Part shown: positions 31,706 through 40,611 of the stretch, in pieces
Layout of the letters: the number at the start of each line of letters is the position of its first letter
Numbering within the stretch: position 1 is the first letter of the stretch
Source: Streptomyces scopuliridis RB72
GTDB lineage: Bacteria; Actinomycetota; Actinomycetes; Streptomycetales; Streptomycetaceae
Assembly (NCBI RefSeq): GCF_000718095.1
Contig: NZ_JOEI01000005.1
Span: 186,001-250,000, forward strand
Reading direction: 5' to 3'
DNA: 64,000 bases
Position numbers and translations under genes: made by a program
The notes under the pieces: model-generated
What the model was told of the DNA's origin: nothing
The model's input: the letters and a program-made list of their open reading frames with translations, nothing else
Database searches by the model: none

Positions 31706-32554
31706 TCACTCCCCTCCGCGCAGAATGGAGTTGCCCTCGTGCAGTGCCTCGGGCTCGGGGACGTCCAGCTGGAGCCGGCCGCTGAGCCCGTAGAAGGCGA
31801 CGGGGTTGCGCCACAGGACCTGATCGACGTCGTCCGCGCCGAACCCGGCGGCGAGCATCGCGTCGCCGACCTTGCGGGTCTTGAGCGGGTCGCTGTTGCC
31901 CCAGTCCGCCGCCGAGTTGACGAGCACCTTCTCCGTGCCGTGCTCCTTGAGGACGGCGACCATCCGGTCCTCGTCCATCTTGGTGTCCGGATAGATCGAG
32001 AAGCCGAGCCAACTGCCGCTCTCTGCCGCGTCCTTGACGGTCGTCTCGTTGAGATGGTCGAGCAGCACCCGGTCGGGGGCGAGCGCGGACTCCCGTACGA
32101 CGTCGATGGTGCGGCGCAGCCCCGACAGCTTGTCGCGGTGCGGCGTGTGGACGAGTGCGGGCAGCCCGTGGTCGGCGGCGAGTTGCAGCTGCGCGGCCAG
32201 GGCGGTGTCCTCGGCCGGGGTCATCGAGTCGTAACCGATCTCGCCGACGGCGACGACACCGTCCTTGACCAGATAGCGCGGCAGTTCGTCCAGGACGGGG
32301 GTGCAGCGCGGGTCGTTCGCCTCCTTGGGGTTGAGGGCGAGTGTGCAGTGGTGGGCGATGCCGTACTGGGCGGCGCGGAAGGGCTCCCAGCCGAGGAGCG
32401 CGTCGAAGTAGTCGAAGAAGCTCTCGGGTGAGGTGCGGGGCTGGCCGAGCCAGAAGGACGGCTCGACCAGGGCGCGGACGCCGGAGTCGTACATCGCCCG
32501 GTAGTCGTCCGTGGTGCGGGAGGTCATATGGATGTGGGGGTCGAAGATGCGCAT
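31706..32554 (-). CDS. eboB: TatD-family metal-dependent hydrolase (EboB-like)
   Basis: This 282-residue amidohydrolase starts MRIFDPHIHMTSRT with the first metal pair HIH. VVAVGEIGYDSM carries the metal Glu, ALVHTPHRDK another His, LLDHLNETTV a His, and LVNSAADWGNSDP the catalytic Asp. ATG 32554 overlaps the last base of the EboA stop (TGATG); the longer frame upstream is antisense-like sequence inside eboA. Ebo clusters encode a TatD-like protein in this position. Confidence 0.87.
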   Translation of the reverse strand: MRIFDPHIHMTSRTTDDYRAMYDSGVRALVEPSFWLGQPRTSPESFFDYFDALLGWEPFRAAQYGIAHHCTLALNPKEANDPRCTPVLDELPRYLVKDGVVAVGEIGYDSMTPAEDTALAAQLQLAADHGLPALVHTPHRDKLSGLRRTIDVVRESALAPDRVLLDHLNETTVKDAAESGSWLGFSIYPDTKMDEDRMVAVLKEHGTEKVLVNSAADWGNSDPLKTRKVGDAMLAAGFGADDVDQVLWRNPVAFYGLSGRLQLDVPEPEALHEGNSILRGGE

Positions 32555-33153
32555 CAGGACTCCTCGCCGGTCAAGGTCAACGCACGGTGCAGGTCGGCGG
32601 GTACGGGACGGCCGGCGGCGGTGCGCTCTGCCGCGAAGTCGGCGAGCATCCTGGCCAGTTCGGTGTCTCCGTGGGCACGCCTCTCCAGGCCGTCGACGGC
32701 GTCGACCGGCACCCCGGTGAAGAGGCACTTGAGGACGGCATGCCGCCAGGCGTGGGGGTCGAGATGGGCGGCGGCGTACGGACCGACGGCGGCGGCGACC
32801 AGCCGGGTGTCATTGGTCCGCAGGGCGTCCTCGACCAGCGGCAGCGCGCCGGGTCCCGTGACGCGGTGGGGCAGGGCGAGCAGGACGGCGCGCCGCTCGG
32901 CGGCGCTGCCCCGCTGGTAGAGCCGGGTCAGGGTGGCGAGTCCGGCCCCGGCTTCCTGGAGCAGGAGGGTACGTACGGCGTCGGCGTGCTCCTGGCCGCA
33001 GTGCCGGCCGGCGGCGGCGAAGCGCAACTCCCAGGGGGAAGCGGCAACGTTGTCGTCGTCATGGGCGGCGGTGGCTTCGGCGAGGGCGTCGCCGAGCCAG
33101 GATCGGGCGGGCGCGTCGAGCCTGAGGAGCAGTTCCTCGCGGGTCGGGGTCAT
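32554..33153 (-). CDS. eboA: EboA-domain protein
   Basis: This 199-residue alpha-helical protein has no catalytic motif that I can see. SPWELRFAAAGRHCG, RRAVLLALPHRV, HLDPHAWRHAVLKCLFTGVPVD (cut to WRHAVLKCLFTGVP) and RMLADFAAERTAAGR match the conserved look of EboA proteins. It lies between the TIM-barrel gene and eboB with overlapping ends on both sides, so it is strictly co-expressed with them. The biochemical role of EboA is not known in any organism that I am aware of. Confidence 0.8.
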   Translation of the reverse strand: MTPTREELLLRLDAPARSWLGDALAEATAAHDDDNVAASPWELRFAAAGRHCGQEHADAVRTLLLQEAGAGLATLTRLYQRGSAAERRAVLLALPHRVTGPGALPLVEDALRTNDTRLVAAAVGPYAAAHLDPHAWRHAVLKCLFTGVPVDAVDGLERRAHGDTELARMLADFAAERTAAGRPVPADLHRALTLTGEES

Positions 33154-33995
33154 CAGGACACCCCCTGGGCGCGGAGGAAGCCGAGGGAGGTACGGGCCAG
33201 TTCGGGCCCGGCGTGGGAGTGGCGGGGCAACTCCACGACGGTCAGGCCCTCGTACCCGGTCGCGGCCAGCGCGGCGAGCACGGGCGGGAAGTCGATCTCG
33301 CCCTCCCCGAACGGGAGATGCTCATGAACACCGCGCCGCATGTCCTCGATCTGCACATGCCGCAGCCAGGGCGCGGCGTCCCGGACGCAGTCGGCGGGCG
33401 ACGCGGGTTCCAGGCACTGGCAGTGGCCGATGTCGAGGGTGAGCCCGAGCTGATCCGGGTCGCCGAGCAGATGTCTGAGCCGGTGGAATCCGGCGATGTC
33501 GGAGACGAGATGGCCGGGTTCGGGCTCGACGGCGAGGGGGATGTCGGCGGCCTCCGCCGCGTCGAGGACCGGGCCCATCGCCTCTTCGAGCCGCTTCCAC
33601 GCGGTGTCGGTGTCCGTGGGTCCCGGGACGATGCCGCTGAAGCAGTGGACGGCGTGCGCGCCGAGGTCGGCGGCGACCTGAACGGCCTTGACCAGCAGGC
33701 GAGTTCGGGCTGCCCGGTCCTCGGGGTCCGGGTCGAGCAGCGTGGGGCCGTGCTTGCGGCGCGGGTCGAGTACGTAACGTGCGCCGGTCTCGACGGTGAC
33801 CCCGAGGCCCAGCTCCGCCAGCCGCCGGGCGACCCGCTGGGTACGGGCGGTGAGATCGGCGGCCATGGGGTCGAGATGCATATGGTCGAGGGTCAGCCCG
33901 ACGCCGTCGTAGCCGAGATCGGCGAGCAGCCCGAGAGCGTCGTCGAGGCGCAGATCGGTGAGCCCGTTGGTGCCGTAACCGAAACGCAGACTCAT
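33153..33995 (-). CDS. Sugar phosphate isomerase/epimerase-family TIM barrel of the Ebo operon
   Basis: This 280-residue protein starts MSLRFGYGTNGLTDLRLDDAL and has LGYDGVGLTLDHMHLDP, VTVETGARYVLDP, AVHCFSGIVPG, LAVEPEPGHLV, LTLDIGHCQCLEP and HVQIEDMRRGVHEHLPFGEGEIDF; I quote only parts. The Glu/Asp/His set is that of metal-dependent isomerases. Its ATG overlaps the UbiA gene stop (ATGA) and its stop overlaps the eboA start. This adds a second TIM-barrel enzyme to the standard Ebo set. Substrate unknown. Confidence 0.85.
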   Translation of the reverse strand: MSLRFGYGTNGLTDLRLDDALGLLADLGYDGVGLTLDHMHLDPMAADLTARTQRVARRLAELGLGVTVETGARYVLDPRRKHGPTLLDPDPEDRAARTRLLVKAVQVAADLGAHAVHCFSGIVPGPTDTDTAWKRLEEAMGPVLDAAEAADIPLAVEPEPGHLVSDIAGFHRLRHLLGDPDQLGLTLDIGHCQCLEPASPADCVRDAAPWLRHVQIEDMRRGVHEHLPFGEGEIDFPPVLAALAATGYEGLTVVELPRHSHAGPELARTSLGFLRAQGVS

Positions 33996-35293
33996 GTGGG
34001 GCTCACTTTCCGTGCGAACGTGCGGGCCAGCGGTACGAGCCCCATGACACCGAGCGCGACCCCGGCGGCCCCGCCGCGCGCGGCCAGCGCGGCCTGGAGC
34101 GGGATCATCGCCCGGATGCCGCCGCCGACGGCGCGCTGGGTGAGCGGCGGCGACGGATTGAGGGCGGCGTGCAGCAGGGGCCGCCCTGCGGTCCCGGCGT
34201 AGACGAGGGCGAGCGCCCCGGCGAGGCCGGCGGAGGCGGGGTCTGTCCGCCGGCCCGCGTCGGTGGCACGACGCGGGGCGTCGCCCCAACCGCCGCGCGA
34301 CACGCCCCCGGCCGCGGCGCCCAGCACGCCGGTGGCAACGAGCGCGGCGAGCGGCGCGGCCGTCGAACCGCCCTGCGCCTCGCGGCGCGAGACGGTGGTG
34401 ACGGCGACGGTATGCGCGCCGAGGAGTGTGGCCGAGGGCAGCGCGGTACGGAGGCTGTCCCAGGGGCCGGTGGCGCGCATGGCTCCGGGGCCCGCGCCGC
34501 CGGTCAGCGAACGGCCGCCTGTACGTGGCGACTTGGGCGCGCTACGCCCGGCGGTACCACGAGGTGCCACCGACGACGGGGTGTACGCGGGCCCCCGGCC
34601 CGGCACCACCGCACGACCGCCCGTACCGGGAGACGTGCGCCCCGTGACACCGCCGGCATGGGGCTTCGGCCGCCCGGCGGTACGCGACGTCCCGGACGCG
34701 GCGACACCGCCGCCAAGCCCCCGGGCCGCACGGCTCGGCGCGTCCGGCGCCGACGAGGCGCGATCACCCGCGCCCGCGGTCAGTGAACGGACGCCCGTGC
34801 CGGCCGGCTTGGGCCCGGCGGCACCGCCGCCCCCGCCCGCAGTCGCCGTCGCGCCCAGCAGCAGGTCCAGCGCCCTGGCCGCGCCCATCGCCGCCGGGCC
34901 CGCCGCCGTGTGCTTCAGGTGCAGGTCGTACGACCAGACGGTGGCCGCCAGGGCCGTGCCCACCGCCAGGGCCGGACGGCCCGCGCGGGCCGCGAGGGCG
35001 AGGCCCGCGGCCGTCAGGACGCCCGCCGCCGCGAGGGCAGCCGGTGGGGAGACGCGGCCCGACGGGATGGGGCGGTGCGGGCGGTCGATCGCGTCCTCCT
35101 CGCGGTCCGCCCAGTCGTTGAGCGCCATGCCCGCCTCGTACAGGCAGAGCGAGGCGCCCACGGCGAGCGCGGTGGAGCGGTTGGGACGTACGCCGAGGGC
35201 CGCGGCCCCGGCCAGCGCGTCGCCGGGGACCGTGAACAGGGCCGAGACGCGGAGCAGTTCGGCCCAGGCCCGCATCCGTCCGCGCAGGCTCAC
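33992..35293 (-). CDS. eboC: UbiA-family prenyltransferase (EboC-like) with a large low-complexity insertion
   Basis: This 433-residue integral membrane prenyltransferase starts at GTG 35293, overlapping the preceding stop (GTGA). ALNDWADREEDAIDRPHRPI (57-76) is the first Asp-rich prenyl-diphosphate site, YDLHLKHT follows, and hydrophobic helices fill both halves. Residues about 151-278 are an unusual insert rich in Gly, Ala, Pro, Arg, Ser and Thr with no helices, containing a near repeat RSLTAGAG (169-176) and RSLTGGAG (261-268). Typical members are about 290-300 residues. The insert falls after the helix where the second Asp-rich site would be expected; I see no clear second DxxxD, so activity is uncertain. 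Confidence 0.82.
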   Translation of the reverse strand: MSLRGRMRAWAELLRVSALFTVPGDALAGAAALGVRPNRSTALAVGASLCLYEAGMALNDWADREEDAIDRPHRPIPSGRVSPPAALAAAGVLTAAGLALAARAGRPALAVGTALAATVWSYDLHLKHTAAGPAAMGAARALDLLLGATATAGGGGGAAGPKPAGTGVRSLTAGAGDRASSAPDAPSRAARGLGGGVAASGTSRTAGRPKPHAGGVTGRTSPGTGGRAVVPGRGPAYTPSSVAPRGTAGRSAPKSPRTGGRSLTGGAGPGAMRATGPWDSLRTALPSATLLGAHTVAVTTVSRREAQGGSTAAPLAALVATGVLGAAAGGVSRGGWGDAPRRATDAGRRTDPASAGLAGALALVYAGTAGRPLLHAALNPSPPLTQRAVGGGIRAMIPLQAALAARGGAAGVALGVMGLVPLARTFARKVSPT

Positions 35294-36441
35294 CTGGTCT
35301 CCTTCAGCCGCTCGGCGAAGGCGAGCAGCGCTTCGAACTGTTCGGCGAGCGCGGCGGGGCCGCCGTCCGGATCCTTGAAGTAGAAGCCGAGTCCGGGCAG
35401 GGGCCCGCTCAGCCCGGCCTCGTGCGCACGGGCCACCAGCCGGACGAGGTCGAGGACGAGCGGCGCGGCGAGCGCCGAGTCGCACCCCTGCCAGATGGTC
35501 TGGAGGATCATCCGCGAGCCGAGGAAGCCGTCGAAGGCGATGTGGTCCCAGGCGGTCTTCCAGTCGCCGAGCGCCGGGACGTCGTCGATATGGACCTCGC
35601 CCTCGGGGGCCGTGCCGAGCGTGTCGGCCAGTACGCGTTCCTTGCCCGCGTTCTTGGCCGCCGCGGCGGCCGGGTCGGCCAGCGCCGCTCCGTCCCCGCC
35701 GCCCAGCAGGTTCGTGCCCGACCAGGCCCGTACGGTCAGGGCGCGCTGGACGAACATGGGGGCGAGCACGGAACGGAGCAGCGTCTGGCCTGTCTTGCCG
35801 TCGCGGCCGGCGTGGGGAAGTCCGCCGGCCTCGGCGGCCGCCGTGAGGGCTTCGGTGCGCAGCCCGGTGGAGGGCGTGAAGTTGACGTACGAGCAGCCGG
35901 CCCGGATCGCGGCCGCCGCGTAGAGCGAGCTGGCGGGGAGCCGTGGGTCGTCCGGTGCGGGCTGGGGTTCGGTGGAGGAGAGATTGACGACGACGGTGCG
36001 GGCGACGCCGGTGCGGCGCGCGAAGTCCCTGAGGTCGTCGGCGAAGGAGTCGATGAGTTCCTCGTCGCTCCTGGTGTCGCCCGGCTGGGGGCCGCCGGCC
36101 CGTATCTCCTGGTCGGCGGCGGCCAGTTCGGCGTGGATCGCGGTGGGCAGTCCGTGCGGCAGCACGCCCGCCGCGGTCAGCGCCTCGGCGCGTTTGGGCA
36201 GCGGGCAGCTCGCCGTGTCGTGTCCGCCGAAGACGAGCGTGGAGAGTGCGGGGAGGCCCGTGTCCGCGAAGGGCGGGGTCTCGGTGACCATGCCCGTCGC
36301 GGGATGGAGCCCGGCGGTGACCGCCGCGCATCCAGCGACGGCCGTCGTGGCGACGGAGCCGCGCGCTCCGACGAACCAGACTCCGGTGCGTACTGCAGTC
36401 GATTCCGTACGGGTCGTCGTCGCGGGACTGGTCGTCGTCAC
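35290..36441 (-). CDS. Inositol-3-phosphate synthase-like protein heading the Ebo-type operon
   Basis: This 383-residue protein begins GVWFVGARGSVATTAVAG (Rossmann NAD site, about residues 20-37) and has VVNLSSTEPQP, CSYVNFTPSTGLR, GKTGQTLLRSVLAPMF and SGTNLLGGGDG. It ends with HIAFDGFLGSRMILQTIWQGCDS, here cut to FLGSRMILQTIWQGCDS. These follow the myo-inositol-1-phosphate synthase pattern including the GKTG active-site loop. It would turn glucose-6-phosphate, or a related sugar phosphate, into a cyclitol phosphate. Ebo clusters elsewhere have a dehydroquinate-synthase-like sugar cyclase (EboD) instead; this looks like a functional replacement. The gene is first in the operon and its stop overlaps the UbiA start. 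Confidence 0.85.
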   Translation of the reverse strand: MTTTSPATTTRTESTAVRTGVWFVGARGSVATTAVAGCAAVTAGLHPATGMVTETPPFADTGLPALSTLVFGGHDTASCPLPKRAEALTAAGVLPHGLPTAIHAELAAADQEIRAGGPQPGDTRSDEELIDSFADDLRDFARRTGVARTVVVNLSSTEPQPAPDDPRLPASSLYAAAAIRAGCSYVNFTPSTGLRTEALTAAAEAGGLPHAGRDGKTGQTLLRSVLAPMFVQRALTVRAWSGTNLLGGGDGAALADPAAAAAKNAGKERVLADTLGTAPEGEVHIDDVPALGDWKTAWDHIAFDGFLGSRMILQTIWQGCDSALAAPLVLDLVRLVARAHEAGLSGPLPGLGFYFKDPDGGPAALAEQFEALLAFAERLKETR

Positions 36442-36564
36442 GGGGCTGCCTCCCTGCCGGTGGTGTGGTGGTTGGTGGACGGCGGGCGGGGGGTACGGCG
36501 CCTCCCCGCCCGCCGCCGGCTGACGGGCCGCCCCGTCCCAGAGGCCTCTGGCTACGAGAGGTCT

Positions 36565-39500
36565 CTAGGCGGCGGGCAGCTCCTTGAGCTGGATGTCCCG
36601 GAAGGACACCTGGTCGTCGGCCCCGTGGTTCTGGAGGCCGATGTAGCCGTTCTTGAGACTGCGCTCCGGGTCGGTGTTGGTGAAGTCGTTGATCTTCACG
36701 CCGTTGAGGAAGATCTGCAGACGCTCACCCTGGACCTTGATCTCGTAGTTGTTCCACTGGCCCGGGGGCCGCAGAACCTGGTCCCTGGCCTTGATGTCGG
36801 CCGACTTGAAGCCGTAGACGGCGCCGGTGGTGCGGTCGGCCGAGTCGGTGGCGTCGATCTGTATCTCGTACCCCTTGTTGACCGCGGACCACGGGTCGTC
36901 GGAGGCCGGGAAGCCCACGAAGACACCGGAGTTGTCGTCCCCGTCCATCTTCCAGTCCAGCTTCAGGGAGTAGGACTTCAGCTCCTTGGCCTGGTACCAC
37001 AGCAGACCCATGCCGCCCTCGGTGCGCAGTTCTCCGTCCACGACGTTGAACTTGCCCGGTCCGGCCTGCTTCCAGCCCTCCAGCGTCTTGCCGTTGAAGA
37101 GATCCCGGTAGCCGGTCTTCGGCTTGCAGTCCGCCTTCACCTGGCCGGCCGCGTACCGCAGTCCGCCGAGCAGGTGCTGCCGGAAGGCGTCGTCCGCGTA
37201 CGACTCCTTGGTGTGGCCGCCGCCGGTGTAGAAGGAGCGGCCGCCCTCGTACGTCTGGCACCAGGCGATCGGGTGGTCGCCCTTCATGTTGCCGCCCTGG
37301 TAGGTGGTCTCGTCCAGGGTGGCGAGGACGCGGGCCTGATCCCGGGGGTTGGTGCGGTAGTTGTACCACTCGTCGGTGCGCTGCCACTCGTCGTCCAGGT
37401 GGGCGGTCGACGGGTGGTCGTGGTCCTCGACGCGTACGGTGGCCGGCTGGATCTGCGGGTGGGAGTCGAAGTAGGCCCCCACCAGACCGCCGTAGAAGGC
37501 CCAGTCGTACTCGGTGTCGGCCGCGGCGTGCACGCCCATGTAGCCGCCGCCGGTGGCGACATAGTTCTCGAACGCCTTCTGCTGGTCGGCGTTGAGGACG
37601 TCACCGGTGGTGGAGAGGAAGACCACCGCGTCGTACCGGGCCAGGTTGTTGGTGGTGAACTGGCCGGCCGTCTCGGTGGCGTCGACGGTGATCCCGGTGG
37701 TCTTGCCGAGCTCCTTGAGCGCGGCGATGCCCGCGGGGATCGAGTCGTGGCGGAAGCCGCCGGTCTTGGAGAAGACCAGCACCCGCTTCTCGGTCTTGCC
37801 GGGCACGGCCGTGGAGAGCTGGAAGTCGTCCAGGTCGAACAGCGCGCCGGCGCCGCCCTTGAAGACCAGGAACAGTTCGGTGGTCTGCTTCGGTACGGAA
37901 CGCAGCGGTACGTCGATGTCCTGGAAGGTCTCCCAGCCGCCGGTGACCGGGATCGGCGCGGAGCCGAGCAGGTTGCCGTTGGCCGAGCCGGTCCGTACCT
38001 CAAGGAATCCGCCGGCGCCCCCGGAGGAGATCCGGGCGGTGAGCGTCTTGGATCCGGTCAGGTTGTAGGGCTTGAAGGAGATCCAGTCGCCGTTGTCGAT
38101 GTCGCCGACGGTCTTGCCGCCGTTGGCGGGCGCCTTGTCGTAGATCTTGATGCCGGAGGAGTTGTTGAAGTGCTCGGCCTGCCGGTGGCGCGGCTGGAGC
38201 TGCGCCTGGTCGTGCGTGGTGAGCGCCGCCTGGCCGCCGCCTCCGCCGTCGGTGTACTCGGCGTCGATCACACCGAAGATATTGGCGTTGGGGTCGTGCT
38301 CGGTGTCGGCGGGCGCGGTGATGGTGCCCTCACAGCCGTTGGCCGAGGTGATTGGGTGGCCGTGGCTGTCGTGGCCGAGGATGTAGCGGACGACGACCTT
38401 GGAGCAGTCGATCGTCCCGTCCTCCGGGTCGGTGACCTTCACCTTGAAGGGGATGGTGTCCCCGAAGTTGAAGAGGTGCCCGTCGTTGGGGAGTTCGAGC
38501 GTCACCTTGGGCGCGGTGTTGCCGACGACGATCCGTACGGACGCGGTCGCGGTGCGCTCGGTCGGGTCGGTGACGGTGAGCCGCGCGGTGTAGGTGCCGT
38601 TCTTCTTGTACGTGTACGAGGGGTTGGCCTCGGTCGAGGTGCCGCCGTCGCCGAAGTCCCACGCGTAGGTGAGGGCGTCGCCGTCGGGGTCCTGGGTGCC
38701 CGCGGAGGAGAAGGTGACCTTCAGCGGGGACTTGCCGGACGTCTTGGTCGCGGCGGCCTCGGCGATCGGTGACTTGCCGCCGGTGGAGTTCTCGATCCGG
38801 TAGAGCGCGGAGTGCTCGTCACCGCCGAACCAGGACAGACCGTAGTCGAGCACATAGAGCGCGCCGTCGGGGCCGAACTCCATGTCCATGGGCTGGGTAC
38901 CGGTCCACGGGAACGGGTTGATCTTGCTGACGGTGCCGTCCTCGCCCTGCTCGATCCGCTTGATCCACTTGCGGCCGAACTCACCGGCGAAGAAGTCCCC
39001 GTCGTACGCCTCGGGGAACTTGACCGGGGAGTCGAGCGCGGCGTCGTAGCGGTAGACCGGTCCCGCCATCGGGGACTCGGAGCCGCTGCCGAACTCGGGC
39101 AGGCTGCCGCCGTCGTACGGGATCCAGGCCGGCTGGGCCGGCGGCAGGTCCGTCAGACCCGTGTTGTGCGGCGAGGTGTTCTTGGGCGCGTCGCAGTCGA
39201 AGGCCGCGCCGGACGCCTTGGTGGCGAAGTCGTAGTCGATGAACGGGTCGTTGTCACCCGTGCAGTACGGCCATCCGAAGTTGCCCGCCTCGGTGACCCG
39301 GGCGAACTCCACCTGGCCGGCCGGACCGCGGGTCGGGGACGCGGCGCCGGCGTCGGGGCCGTAGTCACCGACGTAGACGATGCCCGTCTTCTTGTCGACG
39401 GAGATACGGAAGGGGTTGCGGAACCCCATGGCGTAGATCTCGGGCCGGGTCTTCTCGGTTCCCGGGGCGAAGAGGTTGCCCTCGGGGATGGTGTAAGAGC

Positions 39501-40245
39501 CGTCCTCGGCGACCTTGATACGCAGCACCTTGCCGCGCAGGTCATTGGTGTTGCCGGAGGAACGCTGGGCGTCGAACGCCGGGTTGCGGTCGGGCCGCTC
39601 GTCGATCGGCGTGTAGCCGTCGGAGGAGAACGGGTTGGTGTCGTCGCCGGTCGACAGATACAGGTTGCCGTCCGCGTCGAAGGCGATGTCGCCGCCCACA
39701 TGGCAGCAGGTGCCGCGGGAGGTGGTGACGTCGAGGACCTTCTTCTCGCTCGCCTTGTCGAGCGTGCCGTCCTCGTTCAGGGTGAACCGGGAGAGGCGGT
39801 TGTATCCGTCGAACGGGGCGAAGTCGGCCGCCGTGCCGTTCTCCGGGGCGTCGCCCGCCGGGGTGTCCAGCTTGGGCGCGTAGAAGAGGTAGATGGCCCG
39901 GTTCTCGGCGAAGTCGGGGTCGACCCCGACGCCCTGGAGACCCTCCTCGTCATGGCTGTAGACATCCAGCGTGCCGGAGACCATGGTGTCGCCGCCGGCG
40001 TCGGTGATGCGCAGCGTGCCGTCACGCGAGGTGTGCAGCACCCGCCGGTCGGGCAGCACGGCGAGCGACATGGGCTCGCCGACCGCGTCGGCGCCCTTCG
40101 CGAGGGTCACCTGCTGGAAGCTCTCCTCCGCGGCCGGCTCGTCCGGGTGCGCGGCGGCGGGTACGGCGCTGAGGCTCGACCCTGCGAGCAGAGCGCCCGT
40201 CAGGAGTGCGAGGAAGGTTCTGGCTCTGGGGCGTTTTCTGTGCAC
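36565..40245 (-). CDS. Large secreted multidomain protein: glucose/sorbosone dehydrogenase-like, PKD, CBM6-like, ThuA and DUF1080
   Basis: From GTG 40245 (GGAGGAC in front) this is a protein of about 1,226 residues. A signal peptide ends near PAAAHPDE. Domains in order, in approximate residues: a six-bladed GSDH/PQQ-like domain (45-490; GLQGVGVDPDF, GFRNPFRISVD, DMEFGPDGALYVLDYG), a PKD domain (495-585; TYAWDFGDGGTS), a strand-rich linker, a CBM6-like sugar-binding domain (about 690-810), a ThuA glutamine-amidotransferase-like domain (about 818-1035; GGGYMGVHAAADTEYDW), and DUF1080/3-keto-disaccharide hydrolase (about 1045-1226; YRDLFNGKTLEGW). ThuA and DUF1080 proteins are linked to 3-keto-glycoside breakdown, so the protein may bind and process an oxidised glycan outside the cell. 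Confidence 0.88.
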   Translation of the reverse strand: MHRKRPRARTFLALLTGALLAGSSLSAVPAAAHPDEPAAEESFQQVTLAKGADAVGEPMSLAVLPDRRVLHTSRDGTLRITDAGGDTMVSGTLDVYSHDEEGLQGVGVDPDFAENRAIYLFYAPKLDTPAGDAPENGTAADFAPFDGYNRLSRFTLNEDGTLDKASEKKVLDVTTSRGTCCHVGGDIAFDADGNLYLSTGDDTNPFSSDGYTPIDERPDRNPAFDAQRSSGNTNDLRGKVLRIKVAEDGSYTIPEGNLFAPGTEKTRPEIYAMGFRNPFRISVDKKTGIVYVGDYGPDAGAASPTRGPAGQVEFARVTEAGNFGWPYCTGDNDPFIDYDFATKASGAAFDCDAPKNTSPHNTGLTDLPPAQPAWIPYDGGSLPEFGSGSESPMAGPVYRYDAALDSPVKFPEAYDGDFFAGEFGRKWIKRIEQGEDGTVSKINPFPWTGTQPMDMEFGPDGALYVLDYGLSWFGGDEHSALYRIENSTGGKSPIAEAAATKTSGKSPLKVTFSSAGTQDPDGDALTYAWDFGDGGTSTEANPSYTYKKNGTYTARLTVTDPTERTATASVRIVVGNTAPKVTLELPNDGHLFNFGDTIPFKVKVTDPEDGTIDCSKVVVRYILGHDSHGHPITSANGCEGTITAPADTEHDPNANIFGVIDAEYTDGGGGGQAALTTHDQAQLQPRHRQAEHFNNSSGIKIYDKAPANGGKTVGDIDNGDWISFKPYNLTGSKTLTARISSGGAGGFLEVRTGSANGNLLGSAPIPVTGGWETFQDIDVPLRSVPKQTTELFLVFKGGAGALFDLDDFQLSTAVPGKTEKRVLVFSKTGGFRHDSIPAGIAALKELGKTTGITVDATETAGQFTTNNLARYDAVVFLSTTGDVLNADQQKAFENYVATGGGYMGVHAAADTEYDWAFYGGLVGAYFDSHPQIQPATVRVEDHDHPSTAHLDDEWQRTDEWYNYRTNPRDQARVLATLDETTYQGGNMKGDHPIAWCQTYEGGRSFYTGGGHTKESYADDAFRQHLLGGLRYAAGQVKADCKPKTGYRDLFNGKTLEGWKQAGPGKFNVVDGELRTEGGMGLLWYQAKELKSYSLKLDWKMDGDDNSGVFVGFPASDDPWSAVNKGYEIQIDATDSADRTTGAVYGFKSADIKARDQVLRPPGQWNNYEIKVQGERLQIFLNGVKINDFTNTDPERSLKNGYIGLQNHGADDQVSFRDIQLKELPAA

Positions 40246-40611
40246 GAAAGTCCTCCACAATGGGCTGTTCGTACGTGCGGGTTGCCAAGGGAGCGCGGAG
40301 GAGCGCTCTCGCCTCCCGGGGGCGGTGCTCGTCCTGCACCGGATCCCCGGGGGGAGGTGGCTCTGTCCCCGACGTGCGCCGTCACACCGGAGACCACCTG
40401 TGTCCTGTACTTATGCCGTGTACCTATGTCCTGTACATCTCAGTGGACCGTAGCTGTGTTCGTCCGGGACCGAAAGACCTTGCGCAGAGGAGAAGTTGCC
40501 TTTTTCCTCCCTCAGGACAAAGCCCTTTCCGGGCAGGCCGGACCGCCCGGCGGCGCTTTCCGCCACCGGGCTGTCCGCCTTCTCCCCGGAGCCCGATCCG
40601 GGAAGAGGCTG
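40246..40611. other. Promoter region of the multidomain protein, plus terminator hairpin of the upstream gene
   Basis: Three structures are visible in these 366 nt. GCCCGG (40545-40550) and CCGGGC (40566-40571) form a GC-rich hairpin that probably ends the minus-strand isomerase transcript. At 40400-40440 the words TGTCCTGTAC, CCGTGTAC and TGTCCTGTAC recur at about 15-nt steps. GAGCGCTC (40301-40308) resembles a LacI-type operator core. No gene is seen. Confidence 0.45.

Noticed and set aside
35422..38772. Plus-strand open frame of 1,116 codons
   Set aside because: It runs antisense across the inositol-phosphate synthase and the multidomain secreted gene, is Val/Gly/Arg-rich and has no domain. 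This is the usual GC3 shadow.
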